From Akkermansia muciniphila (GTDB taxonomy: Bacteria > Verrucomicrobiota > Verrucomicrobiia > Limisphaerales > JADLHS01), in the NCBI GenBank assembly GCA_945882065.1, contig CAMCWI010000008.1, positions 1-36,793 of the forward strand: DNA of 36,793 bases, read 5' to 3'. The notes under the pieces were generated by a model. It was not told the DNA's origin. It made no database searches and saw only the letters and a list, made by a program, of their open reading frames with translations. Below, piece by piece: positions 9,915 through 18,818 of the stretch. How positions within the stretch are numbered: the first letter of the stretch is position 1; each line of letters opens with the position of its first letter. The position numbers and the translations under genes were made by a program.

Positions 9915-10481
9915 ATGGCAAAACTCGTAATCCTCAGTCAGGGAATGGCGGGTCGCTCGCATGAGCTGAAGGTGGACAAGACCACCATCGGCCGCGTGGA
10001 CGACAATACATTTCCCATCGCTGAGTCTTCAGTCTCCAGCCATCATTGCGAAATCCTCCTGCGCGGCGCAGACGTGGTCGTTCACGACCTCAACTCCACC
10101 AACGGCACTTTCATCAACGGCAATCAGATCACGGGCGAAGCTGTTTTGAAACCCGGACAGGTTCTGAAGCTCGGCCAGATCGAATTGAAACTCGAAGGCG
10201 AAGGCGAAGGCGCACCCGCCACGGAAGCCCCTTCCGCCTCACCCGCACCTGCGCCAGCACCGACCAAACAATCCGCAGACAACACCACCGTCCTGAAACG
10301 CGGGGTGAACCTCACGGAGTTTGAACAGGGCGCAAAAGGCTTCGACACCTCCGGCAAGGGCTTCACGAAGAAAGACAACAAGGCAAACAAGATTTTCATG
10401 ATTGGTGCCATCGTCGTCGGCGTGATCATCCTCGGTATCGTTCTGTTTGCGCTGATGTCTGCCAGTTCTCCCTCAAAGTGA
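9915..10481 (+). CDS. FHA domain protein with Pro/Ala linker and C-terminal transmembrane anchor
   Basis: TTIGRVDDNTFPIAESSVSSHHCEIL...HDLNSTNGTFING FHA motifs; C-terminal hydrophobic FMIGAIVVGVIILGIVLFALM. Confidence 0.9.
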   Translation: MAKLVILSQGMAGRSHELKVDKTTIGRVDDNTFPIAESSVSSHHCEILLRGADVVVHDLNSTNGTFINGNQITGEAVLKPGQVLKLGQIELKLEGEGEGAPATEAPSASPAPAPAPTKQSADNTTVLKRGVNLTEFEQGAKGFDTSGKGFTKKDNKANKIFMIGAIVVGVIILGIVLFALMSASSPSK

Positions 10482-10565
10482 TTCCCGGGTTTCGCTCGCA
10501 AAACTTTCGGCCGCGCGTTCCCAAATTGATTGCTTCCGCAACTTCGCAGCGGTTCAATATCCACA

Positions 10566-11345
10566 ATGATGGCTAAACGTGTCATTCCCTGCCTCGACGT
10601 TCACGACGGCAAAGTCACTCGCGGTGTGCAATTCGGCGTCGCCGAGAAAGGCGGCCTCCGCAACGTCGGCGATCCCGTCGAGCTCGCCCTGCGTTACAAC
10701 GAACAGGGCGCGGACGAAATGGTGTTCTTCGACATCACGGCCACCGCGCACGGTCGCGGCACGATGGTAGATGTGATCGAGCGCACCGCCGATCAATGCT
10801 TCATGCCGCTCACGGTTGGCGGAGGCATCAAATCCGTGGACGACATGTACACGATGCTGCGCGCTGGCGCGGACAAGATCAGCATCAACTCCAGCGCAAT
10901 CGCCAATCCCGAACTCATCCGCCAAGGCGCGGAAAAATTCGGCAGCCAGTGCATCGTCGTTTCGATTGATGCCAAACGCATCGCGCCCGGCGTGGACAAA
11001 TGGGGCGTGTTCTCCCACGGTGGACGCAAAGACACCGGCCTAGACGCGGTGGATTGGGCCAGGCGCGCCGTCTCGCTCGGCGCTGGCGAAATCGTGCTGA
11101 ACTCGATTGACGCCGACGGCACAAAAGCAGGGTTTGATCTTGTCATCACGCGCCGCATCAGCGAATCAGTCGGCGTTCCCGTTGTCGCCAGCGGCGGCGC
11201 AGGCAAGCTTGAACACATGGCGGAGGTCTTGCTCGAAGGCCGGGCTGACGCCGTTCTTGCTGCGAGCATTTTTCACTTCGGGACTTTTACAGTGGGCGAC
11301 GTGAAACAGTTTTTGGCGAAGCAGGATATTTCGGTGCGACTCTGA
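10566..11345 (+). CDS. hisF: Imidazole glycerol phosphate synthase cyclase subunit
   Basis: [66 protein letters not shown]. Confidence 0.97.
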   Translation: MMAKRVIPCLDVHDGKVTRGVQFGVAEKGGLRNVGDPVELALRYNEQGADEMVFFDITATAHGRGTMVDVIERTADQCFMPLTVGGGIKSVDDMYTMLRAGADKISINSSAIANPELIRQGAEKFGSQCIVVSIDAKRIAPGVDKWGVFSHGGRKDTGLDAVDWARRAVSLGAGEIVLNSIDADGTKAGFDLVITRRISESVGVPVVASGGAGKLEHMAEVLLEGRADAVLAASIFHFGTFTVGDVKQFLAKQDISVRL

Positions 11346-11611
11346 AATGCGGGCGCAAGAAAACCAATCTGCGTTTGCCGACATACGGCACAAGCCCCAT
11401 CCACTAAATTTTGAAGGTGGCCTCGCTGCGAAGCGCACTTTGGTTGGAACTCAGCGTGGTTACCGGCTCGGCTATTGAGATCCTCACCGAAGGCGGCGTT
11501 CCGATTACCCCGCAGGCGTAACGACGAGGCCAGTGTGGGATGCGCCTATTCCTATCCGATGCCAGAAATCCTCTTGGCGTTCGTGCCCTGTGTTTCCTAT
11601 TTTGCCTGCCT

Positions 11612-12877
11612 ATGAAATGGAGATTTGAATGGTTGTATCGTGCGGGACTGGCGTTGTTGTTCGTCGTCGCGTTCGGGTCGGTGTGGGCCGGCGCGCAGAA
11701 TGCCGCGATCACAAACGCACCAAATGTCACCGCCTCCAGTGACGCGCTGACTTCTGATTCGAGCAATGAGAGGAAGGATGCGAAGAAGATTGCGCTGACA
11801 TTTGGTTTGGATCGCGTTGAACTCCTGTGCAAGTCCGATCCGTTGCTGGACGAACCTTATTGGAAATATCTCGCCTCGCTGTTCTACATCCTTCTCGCGT
11901 TCTATGTTTCCAAGATTCTCGATTTCGTCATCGGCGTCTGGCTTAAGCGTCTGGCCACAAAGTCAGACACGAAGTACGACGATCTTGTGTTGGAACTGTT
12001 GCGCGGTCCCGTGAAGGTGGTGGCGTTTGTCATGTTTCTCCACATTGGTCTAGCGATGTTCGATTGGCCCGCCAAGACGCAGATGTATCTCTCCAAGGCA
12101 CTGCTAATCGTGGTGGCGTGCTCGATCACGTATGTGGCTCTCAAGGTCGTGGACATGCTGCTCGGTCTTTGGCGCGATCGGCACGCGCACGCAGAAGATA
12201 AATTATTCGCCGCACAACTTTTCCCGGTCGTGAGCAAGGTCGCCAAGTTCGGCGTGGTCATCGCGGCCATAGTTCTGACGGCGGACAATCTCGGCGTGAA
12301 GATCACCAGCCTGCTCGCGGGCTTGTCCATCGGTGGTCTCGCGCTCGGTCTCGCAGCACAGGACACGGTGGCGAACCTGTTCGGTGCGGTGGCCATCTTC
12401 TTGGATAAACCTTTTCGCATCGGCGACATGGTGAAGGTGGAGGGAGTGCAGGGAAACATCGAGCAGATTGGCCTTCGCAGCACGCGCATCCGCAATCTGG
12501 ACGGGCATCTCGTCGCCATCCCGAACAAGACGATGGGCAACGCCATCATCACGAACATCACGCGGCGTCCTAGCATCCGCACCGAGATGAACATTGGCAT
12601 CACCTACAACACGCCGACTGAGAAAGTGAAGCGAGCCACGGAAATTCTGGACGAAATCTTTCGCGCCGATCCAAAGACGCAGGACCTGATCATCAGTTTC
12701 AACAAGTTCAACGATTCCGCGCTCAACATTTTTGTGGTTCACATCTGGGACGGCACGGAAGGCAAGGAACACTTCGACGCGTTGCAGGAACTGAATCTCA
12801 AGATCAAGGAACGGTTCGATGCGGAGAAAATCGAGTTCGCGTTCCCCACGCAGACGCTACATGTGAAACAAGGCTGA
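11612..12877 (+). CDS. MscS-family mechanosensitive channel with N-terminal signal sequence
   Basis: AGLSIGGLALGLAAQDTVANLFGAVAIFLDKPFRIGDMVKVEGVQGNIEQIGLRSTRIRNLDGHLVAIPNKTMGNAIITN. Confidence 0.93.
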   Translation: MKWRFEWLYRAGLALLFVVAFGSVWAGAQNAAITNAPNVTASSDALTSDSSNERKDAKKIALTFGLDRVELLCKSDPLLDEPYWKYLASLFYILLAFYVSKILDFVIGVWLKRLATKSDTKYDDLVLELLRGPVKVVAFVMFLHIGLAMFDWPAKTQMYLSKALLIVVACSITYVALKVVDMLLGLWRDRHAHAEDKLFAAQLFPVVSKVAKFGVVIAAIVLTADNLGVKITSLLAGLSIGGLALGLAAQDTVANLFGAVAIFLDKPFRIGDMVKVEGVQGNIEQIGLRSTRIRNLDGHLVAIPNKTMGNAIITNITRRPSIRTEMNIGITYNTPTEKVKRATEILDEIFRADPKTQDLIISFNKFNDSALNIFVVHIWDGTEGKEHFDALQELNLKIKERFDAEKIEFAFPTQTLHVKQG

Positions 12878-12938
12878 CAGACTTTTCCTCTGCGCGTGCT
12901 GGATTTTTAGCACGGCTCAGGCATATTCGTGGCCAATC

Positions 12939-13823
12939 ATGCAACTGATTCGAGACATCTACGCCACCAAGCGCGCCACCGGTAAGCCTGTCATCTCGCT
13001 GGAATTTTTCCCACCGAAGACCGAGGAGGGCGACCGCGCATTGCTGGAGAAACATATTCCGACGTTGATGACAACGCGCCCGGATTTTTGTTCCGTGACC
13101 TACGGCGCAGGCGGCAGCACGCGCGACAAGACGTTGATGATCGTGGATCGTATCCAGCGCGAACACAATCTCACCGCGCTCGCGCATCTCACCTGCGTCA
13201 ATCACACGCGCGAACAAGTGGGCGAGTTGTTGCAGAAGATCAAGGCTGCTGGATGCAAAAACATTCTCGCGTTGCGCGGCGATCCTCCCACGGGTGGCGA
13301 ATTTGTCGCAACGCCCGGTGGCTTCGAGTTTTCATCGCAACTCGTGAAGTTCATCCGCGAGCAGGGCGGGTTCAGCATCGGCTGCGCGGGTTTTCCCGAA
13401 GGTCATATCGCGTGCAAGGAAGGCAAACTCGTGGACTGGGCGCGGCTGAAAGACAAGGTCAATGCAGGTGCGGACTTCGTCATCACGCAGATGTTTTTCG
13501 ACAACGCAGATTATTTCGAGTTCCGCGATCACCTCACCAAGAACGGCGTCAACGTCCCGATTGTTCCGGGAATGATCTCCATCGTGAGCGCGACTCAGAT
13601 CAAGAAGTTCACGGTGATGTGCGGCGCAAAAATCCCTCCCGCGCTCGGCGCGAAGCTGGATGCCATCGGGACGGACGACGCTGCGGCGGCCGAGTTCGGC
13701 ATCGAATACTGCACGAAGCAATGCGAGGAATTGTTGCGCGGCGGCGCGCCCGGTCTGCATTTCTACACGCTCAACAAAGCCGCTTCCACCGTGCAGGTTT
13801 TGAAAAACCTCAAGCTGGCTTGA
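12939..13823 (+). CDS. metF: Methylenetetrahydrofolate reductase
   Basis: VISLEFFPPKTEEGDRALLE, FCSVTYGAGGSTRDKT, ILALRGDPP, ADFVITQMFFDNADYFEF. Confidence 0.95.
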   Translation: MQLIRDIYATKRATGKPVISLEFFPPKTEEGDRALLEKHIPTLMTTRPDFCSVTYGAGGSTRDKTLMIVDRIQREHNLTALAHLTCVNHTREQVGELLQKIKAAGCKNILALRGDPPTGGEFVATPGGFEFSSQLVKFIREQGGFSIGCAGFPEGHIACKEGKLVDWARLKDKVNAGADFVITQMFFDNADYFEFRDHLTKNGVNVPIVPGMISIVSATQIKKFTVMCGAKIPPALGAKLDAIGTDDAAAAEFGIEYCTKQCEELLRGGAPGLHFYTLNKAASTVQVLKNLKLA

Positions 13824-13825
13824 GT

Positions 13826-14242
13826 GTGAGCCATAAATCTTTCGTCCATCAACGTCGTGTCACCTACGCCGATTGCACCGTCGGCAATCACATCTATTAC
13901 GGGCGTTACTTGGAAATTCTCGAAACTGCTCGCGGAGAATTGTTCCGTTCAGCGGGCGCAACATTCCTTCAGCTTCAAGAGTCGGGGAACATTTTTCCAG
14001 TGGTTGAAGCGCATCTCCGCTACAAAGCTCCCGCGCGTTACGACGACACGTTGAACATTGAAATCTGGCTCACGGCTGCCGAGCGTGTGCGGCTGAATTT
14101 TTCCTACCGGATCACGAACCAGAACGGCACGCTGATCTTCGAAGGCGAGACGCTTCATGTCTGCACGAGTATTGAGGAAAAGTTGAAGCGTCTCCCGGAG
14201 GAGTTGGTTGCTGCGCTCGCGCCGCATGTAAGAGCGGCTTAA
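13826..14242 (+). CDS. Acyl-CoA thioesterase, YbgC/4-hydroxybenzoyl-CoA thioesterase-like (GTG start)
   Basis: C-terminal part of ORF 13088-14242: VTYADCTVGNHIYYGRYLEILETARGELFRSAG; the upstream part of that ORF is the out-of-frame shadow of metF. Confidence 0.85.
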   Translation: MSHKSFVHQRRVTYADCTVGNHIYYGRYLEILETARGELFRSAGATFLQLQESGNIFPVVEAHLRYKAPARYDDTLNIEIWLTAAERVRLNFSYRITNQNGTLIFEGETLHVCTSIEEKLKRLPEELVAALAPHVRAA

Positions 14243-14301
14243 GCCCTATCCAAAGTCTCGACACGGCTATTCCGCATTCGTACCGTTCCACCAGATTATT
14301 T

Positions 14302-14463
14302 ATGGAAGCACTCATCATTCTCGCCTTTGTTCTCACAGCAGGAGTCTTCTTTGTCATCATCAGCCGGTTGCAGCGCGGTGGAGACAAGCACAAGCATGAC
14401 GAAAATTGCGGCCATGATCATCACGATTCAAACGACGGCGGTTGTTGCGGCGGCCATCATTGA
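14302..14463 (+). CDS. 53-aa membrane-anchored His/Cys-rich microprotein
   Basis: Own translation: MEALIILAFVLTAGVFFVIISRLQRGGDKHKHDENCGHDHHDSNDGGCCGGHH; one hydrophobic helix plus metal-ligand-rich tail; below the length cutoff of the ORF track. Confidence 0.65.
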   Translation: MEALIILAFVLTAGVFFVIISRLQRGGDKHKHDENCGHDHHDSNDGGCCGGHH

Positions 14464-14712
14464 TCCACGCGGTTGACTTCTCGTCAGTAACTTTTCAGGA
14501 GCATTCGTTGGCATCTTCCGTCTGACGAACATGGGAATGTTTTTAAGATGCGTGAGAACCGACCGTTTTCGCGTCAGCCTCACGCACCGAAGTTTTAGTT
14601 ACGCGCTGAATCTCTCAGCTTTCCCCGCAAATCCTGCGCGGCCCGCGTCATGCTAAAAGTATTATTGAACCAAACCCATCGTGACGGCGTTCTAAACAAA
14701 CCCCGAAAATTT

Positions 14713-15327
14713 ATGAAAACACTCATGCAGTCGTTCCTCGCACTGTTCCTCACCACGTCTCTTCTCGCCGCCGAAAAACCCGCGCCTCCTCCCGCGCCTC
14801 CCGCCGAGATCGTTTTCCGCGAGTTGCGTTACGACGCCAAAGTCTCCGAGGACAAAGCGCGTTTCACCGTGGACATCACCGCCGAATCCACCGGCAAAGG
14901 CGAGGCCGTCGTCACTTTGTTCGAGGGCGAACTAGCTTTGCTGCCGCCGAAACTTCCCGATGGGCTACATTTCGAGCGCGATGGAAATGTTTATCGGCTC
15001 TTCATCACGTGTGCGGGGAAACATCAATTCAAGTTCGATGTTGTCGCGAAGATCACGCGCGCCGAGCCGTGGAATCAGGCCGCGTTCAAAGGTCCGCTCG
15101 CGGCTATTGCTAGCGTGAACGCGCAGGCCAGCGGCGCGGATGTTGATCTGCAATTGCTCACCGGCACAGTGATCGAATCTGTGCAGACCAATAACCTGGC
15201 CCGTGTGCGTGGTTTCCTCGGCGCGGAATCACAACTCTCGCTCCGCTGGCAAAGTCGCGCGGCGGCCTGCGACCCGCCTGCAATCTCACGGACTTTACTT
15301 TCGGCTTCGGTTTTGGTTTCTCCGTAG
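14713..15327 (+). pseudogene. 3'-truncated gene for a secreted Verrucomicrobia-type hypothetical protein
   Basis: Signal peptide MKTLMQSFLALFLTTSLLAAEK; reading frame after LSLRWQSRAA (about 15260) is antisense to an integrase-like coding sequence, so the native C-terminus is missing. Confidence 0.6.
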
Positions 15328-15530
15328 GATTTGAAGCTGCGGGTTACACGCTTGCCAGCGACTTAGCAGGTGAGCCGGTAAAAGGGATATTTTGCCGTCT
15401 TGCCGTTGATCGTAGCCTCTACCCGACGATACCGGATGATTTTCCGGAATCCCACATTTGGCTTATCTGCCGCCGTCTCGTTTTGTGCGGTAACTGTGCG
15501 GCAACTTGATAAAACATCGTTTTCCCTTGA
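15258..15530 (-). pseudogene. Decayed N-terminal fragment of a tRNA-associated tyrosine recombinase/integrase
   Basis: Minus-strand translation ADKPNVGFRKIIRYRRVEATINGKTAKYPFYRLTC*VAGKRVTRSFKSYGETKTEAESKVREIAGGSQAAA; one in-frame TAA (15363-15365), then the same frame continues with integrase-N-terminus-like sequence; directly 3' of tRNA-Leu. Confidence 0.6.
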
Positions 15531-15535
15531 AAAAA

Positions 15536-15619
15536 TGGTGCGCGCGAGAGGACTTGAACCTCTAAACCTTGCGGTACCAGATCCTAAGTCTGGCGTGTCT
15601 GCCATTCCACCACGCGCGC
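15536..15619 (-). tRNA. tRNA-Leu (UAG anticodon), CCA encoded
   Basis: Reverse complement GCGCGCG...CCAGA-CTTAGGA-TCTGG...AGAGG-TTCAAGT-CCTCT-CGCGCGC-A-CCA; 7-bp acceptor stem, long variable arm, anticodon TAG. Confidence 0.95.
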
Positions 15620-15738
15620 AACCTCGAAACTTCTATCCCAAATCCCCCGAAAAATAAACCGCTAATCTTCGATGATCCACTTTAATCGGAATTCCTTGTG
15701 CGCAGACTAGCGTGGTTTAGCGGTTTAAAAATCCCTGC

Positions 15739-16752
15739 TCAGAAATCAAACTGGTCAATGTTGGCCTTGTTGAAGATGAAAGGTTTGCCAAGCAGGATGC
15801 TATCGCCTTCGATCTGGTATTCTCCCATTGAACCTACCTTGATGGTTTTGTCGCCTGTTTTGAGAGTTCCCTTCGCCAATGAGTCCGCCGCGAAGACCGC
15901 CAAGTAGCCGAGGTCTTCCGTGTTCCAAAGAATGACGCTGTCGGTCACTCCGTCATGGACGTAACGCCTGTTCTCGTTCGGCAGGCCGAGGCCGAGAACT
16001 TTCACTTTGCCGGTCTTGCCCGCCTGCTTCACCGCTTCCGCCGCGCCGGGAACACCGGGCGAACAGATCGCCATGATGCACTTGAGGTTCGCGTTCGCGC
16101 TTAACAACGCCGTGGTCTCGCTTTGCGCCTTATCTTTCAGATCATCGCACGGACGGAGCGCGATCATTTTCATGTTCGGATATTTGTCAGCACGACGAGC
16201 TTCAATGTGCTTCTGCCACTCGATCATGTTTCCAGCGGTGAGACTCGCCGTGATGATGGCGAACTCGCCTTCATTGCCGCACAACCGCGCCGCCTCGTCC
16301 ATCAGCGTGAAGCCGATGCCTTCGGGCGTGGCTTGATTGACAAAAAATTCCCGGGCGTCCGGCAACGCATCGGCGTCATACGTGATGACCTTGATGCCTT
16401 TGGCCTTGGCCTTGCGCAACGCGGTGGAGATGCCCTCGCGGTTCTCACAGGCTACGGCAATCGCATCCACGCCGAGCGTGATCCAATTCTCGACGATCTC
16501 GTTCTGCTTCGCGGGATCGGGATCGGTCGGGCCGTCAAACACGAGATCAACGCCGAGTTCCTTTGCCGCTTTGTCCGCGCCCTTCTTGCACGAGATGAAG
16601 TAAGCGTTGCCCTTGGACTTGGGCATGAGTGCGACGGTGATTTTCTTACCGCCATCGGGAGTGGTCGAGCCGCTGTTGCTCGAATCGGATTTGCCGCAAC
16701 CGCTCACGAATGCGATTCCGGCAACGAGTAGGAGTGAAATGATTTTCTTCAT
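15739..16752 (-). CDS. Sugar ABC transporter substrate-binding lipoprotein (RbsB/RhaS-like)
   Basis: Lipobox LLLVAGIAFVSGCGKS; periplasmic binding protein motifs KITVALMPKSKGNAYFISCKKGADKAAKELGVDLVFDGPTDPDPAKQNEIVENWI. Confidence 0.9.
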   Translation of the reverse strand: MKKIISLLLVAGIAFVSGCGKSDSSNSGSTTPDGGKKITVALMPKSKGNAYFISCKKGADKAAKELGVDLVFDGPTDPDPAKQNEIVENWITLGVDAIAVACENREGISTALRKAKAKGIKVITYDADALPDAREFFVNQATPEGIGFTLMDEAARLCGNEGEFAIITASLTAGNMIEWQKHIEARRADKYPNMKMIALRPCDDLKDKAQSETTALLSANANLKCIMAICSPGVPGAAEAVKQAGKTGKVKVLGLGLPNENRRYVHDGVTDSVILWNTEDLGYLAVFAADSLAKGTLKTGDKTIKVGSMGEYQIEGDSILLGKPFIFNKANIDQFDF

Positions 16753-17756
16753 GTGATGATTGGTTTGGTAACGGAAGTTTGCCGACGCGCGTTCAATGAG
16801 GCGAGCATTTTCGAGATGATGGAACTGGTCAACGCGAGAATCAAAAGTAGTCCGGTCAACATGCCGGCGACTTCGCGGGGTTGACGCGCATGAACGAGAC
16901 CGTTGTTCAACACTGCAATCGCCGCTACGCCCAGCAGCGTTCCGTGAACCGTGCCGACGCCGCCAAAAATACTCGTACCGCCCAGCACCACCGCCGTAAT
17001 CGCGAACAATTCATAGCCCATGCCCGCATCCGCCTTCGCCTGACCGAGCCGCGAGGTGTAAATGATCGCCGCCACCGCCGCGATGATTCCGGCCAGCACG
17101 TAGGCCATTGCCAGTCGGCGCTCAACCGAGATTCCGGCGTAGCGAGTTCCTTCCGGAGCGAAGCCGATGGCGCGGAATGAACGTCCAAACGTCGTGCGAT
17201 GCACCAGCAACCAGATGCCGATGGCAACGAGGATGAAGATGGGTGCTTGCGCCGGAATGCCGAGCCAGCGTTCCTGACCGAGAAATAGAAAAGATGCGGG
17301 AAAATTCGTGAACGTGTCCGCACCGCGCGTGATGGCTTCCGCCAGTCCGCGAAACAGCGAGAACGTACCGAGCGTGACGATCAGCGGCGGCAATCGCAGC
17401 CAGGTGATGAGTGTGGCGTTGAGCCCGCCGGCCAGCGCGCCGATTCCGATGGTGCAAGCCGCCGCCAGTGGGATGGACATACCCGCATCGCGCCAGAATT
17501 TGCCGAACAAGATCGCGCACAATCCCAGCAGCGAGCCGACCGACAGATCAATTCCGCCCGTGAGAATGATCGGCGTCATCACCAGCGCGAGCAGGCCGAT
17601 CTCGACGGAATGCCGCATGATGTCAAAGGTGTTGTCCACCGAGCCGAAGCGCGGCCCGACAGAGTTGAAGTAAAGCCACTCCAGCAGCACGACGAACAGC
17701 AAGATCGTTTCATGCCGGAGCAGGATGGCTTTGAATCCGTGTTTATCGGTGTTCAT
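16749..17756 (-). CDS. Sugar ABC transporter permease (RbsC/RhaQ-like)
   Basis: ILTGGIDLSVGSLLGLCAILFG, VLGGTSIFGGVGTVHGTLLG. Confidence 0.92.
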   Translation of the reverse strand: MNTDKHGFKAILLRHETILLFVVLLEWLYFNSVGPRFGSVDNTFDIMRHSVEIGLLALVMTPIILTGGIDLSVGSLLGLCAILFGKFWRDAGMSIPLAAACTIGIGALAGGLNATLITWLRLPPLIVTLGTFSLFRGLAEAITRGADTFTNFPASFLFLGQERWLGIPAQAPIFILVAIGIWLLVHRTTFGRSFRAIGFAPEGTRYAGISVERRLAMAYVLAGIIAAVAAIIYTSRLGQAKADAGMGYELFAITAVVLGGTSIFGGVGTVHGTLLGVAAIAVLNNGLVHARQPREVAGMLTGLLLILALTSSIISKMLASLNARRQTSVTKPIIT

Positions 17757-17763
17757 CCGTGGT
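17734..17763. repeat. 10-mer tandem repeat covering the start codon and first codons of the permease gene
   Basis: Minus strand ACCACGGATG-AACACCGATA-AACACGGATT; encodes MNTDKHGF. Confidence 0.7.
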
Positions 17764-18692
17764 TAGTTCCTTTGCTTTCTGGTTCGCAAACCATCCGCCA
17801 CGACCGCGAGCAGGATGATCGCGCCTTGAATCGCTTTTTCCCAATACGCTTCGATGTGCAGATGCGTCAACGCCGGGCTGATGCACGCGAGCAGCAACAA
17901 ACCGACGAACACCCCCCAAAGTTTTCCGCGTCCGCCCGACACTGCCACGCCGCCGACGACAGCAGCCGCGATGACCTTGAGTTCCAGTCCCGAGCCGGAC
18001 TTGGGATCAACTTGCGGCGATTGAACCACGTTCATCATCGCGGCCAACCCCACGAGCGCACCCATAAAAACAAACACGAAAAAAATGGTGAGCTGCGGAC
18101 GAATGCCCGCGAGCCGCGCGGCTTCGGCATCCGTGCCGACGGCGTAAACGAATCGTCCGGCGGAAAGATGTTTAGTCGCCAACGCCAGCAACACAAGCAG
18201 CGCGAGCGCGGCGAGAATGAGCGTCCATTGTCCCGCGATCTGGCTCAATCCGACCCATTGCAACCCGTCTGGCAGATTCACGAACTCGCCCTGCCGCTGC
18301 CAGCGCAACGCCTCGCGCCACGTTACCATCGTTGCCAGAGTCACGACGATGGAGGGCAAGCGCAGTCCCGCCACGAGCCAGCCGTTGACTGCGCCCATGA
18401 TCGCCCCGAATAGTACTGACGAGAGAAACACCAGTGGCAATGGCCAGCCTTTTGCGGCGAGTAAACCCCCGCACACGCTGCACACGGCGAACTGCGAGCC
18501 GACCGAAATATCAATCTGCCGACTGATGATGACGAGTGCCATGCCGCACGCGACCACGAGCGTTGGCGCTTCGCGCGTGAGCAGCGAGAGCAGCGGCTGC
18601 GGCTGGAAAAACGCCGGAGCAACAATCGCCAGGCCAAGCAGAACGACGAGCAGAGCGGCGGCGACGGAGAGTTCGCGGAAATGGCGTTTCAT
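17763..18692 (-). CDS. Sugar ABC transporter permease (RbsC/RhaP-like)
   Basis: VIISRQIDISVGSQFAVCSVCGG, AAVVGGVAVSGGRGKLWGVFVG. Confidence 0.92.
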   Translation of the reverse strand: MKRHFRELSVAAALLVVLLGLAIVAPAFFQPQPLLSLLTREAPTLVVACGMALVIISRQIDISVGSQFAVCSVCGGLLAAKGWPLPLVFLSSVLFGAIMGAVNGWLVAGLRLPSIVVTLATMVTWREALRWQRQGEFVNLPDGLQWVGLSQIAGQWTLILAALALLVLLALATKHLSAGRFVYAVGTDAEAARLAGIRPQLTIFFVFVFMGALVGLAAMMNVVQSPQVDPKSGSGLELKVIAAAVVGGVAVSGGRGKLWGVFVGLLLLACISPALTHLHIEAYWEKAIQGAIILLAVVADGLRTRKQRN

Positions 18693-18719
18693 CGGGTGCA
18701 GAACGGTTTGGGGAAAATA

Positions 18720-18787
18720 GGCAGAACAATTGACGGCATAATAATGGGAAACAGAGTCTTCATTATTCTGTCCTCAATAGTTCTGCC
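18720..18787. repeat. 68-bp imperfect palindrome (27-bp arms, 23/27 matching, 14-nt loop)
   Basis: GGCAGAACAATTGACGGCATAATAATG / loop GGAAACAGAGTCTT / CATTATTCTGTCCTCAATAGTTCTGCC; lies between the ATPase and permease genes of the sugar ABC operon. Confidence 0.9.
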
Positions 18788-18818
18788 AGATGTTTTATCC
18801 GAAATGAGGCGCATACAA

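Noticed and set aside
11346-11611. Extended N-terminus of the MscS ORF (start at 11540)
   Set aside because: MKWRFEWLYRAGLALLFVVAFGSVWAGAQ from 11612 is a clean signal sequence, making the upstream start unlikely
13088-13825. N-terminal part of the 384-aa ORF 13088-14242
   Set aside because: Arg-rich out-of-frame translation of metF; only the part from 13826 onward is a credible thioesterase
17610-18413. 267-aa plus-strand ORF
   Set aside because: Antisense to the ABC permeases; Gln/Arg/His-rich composition typical of shadow frames
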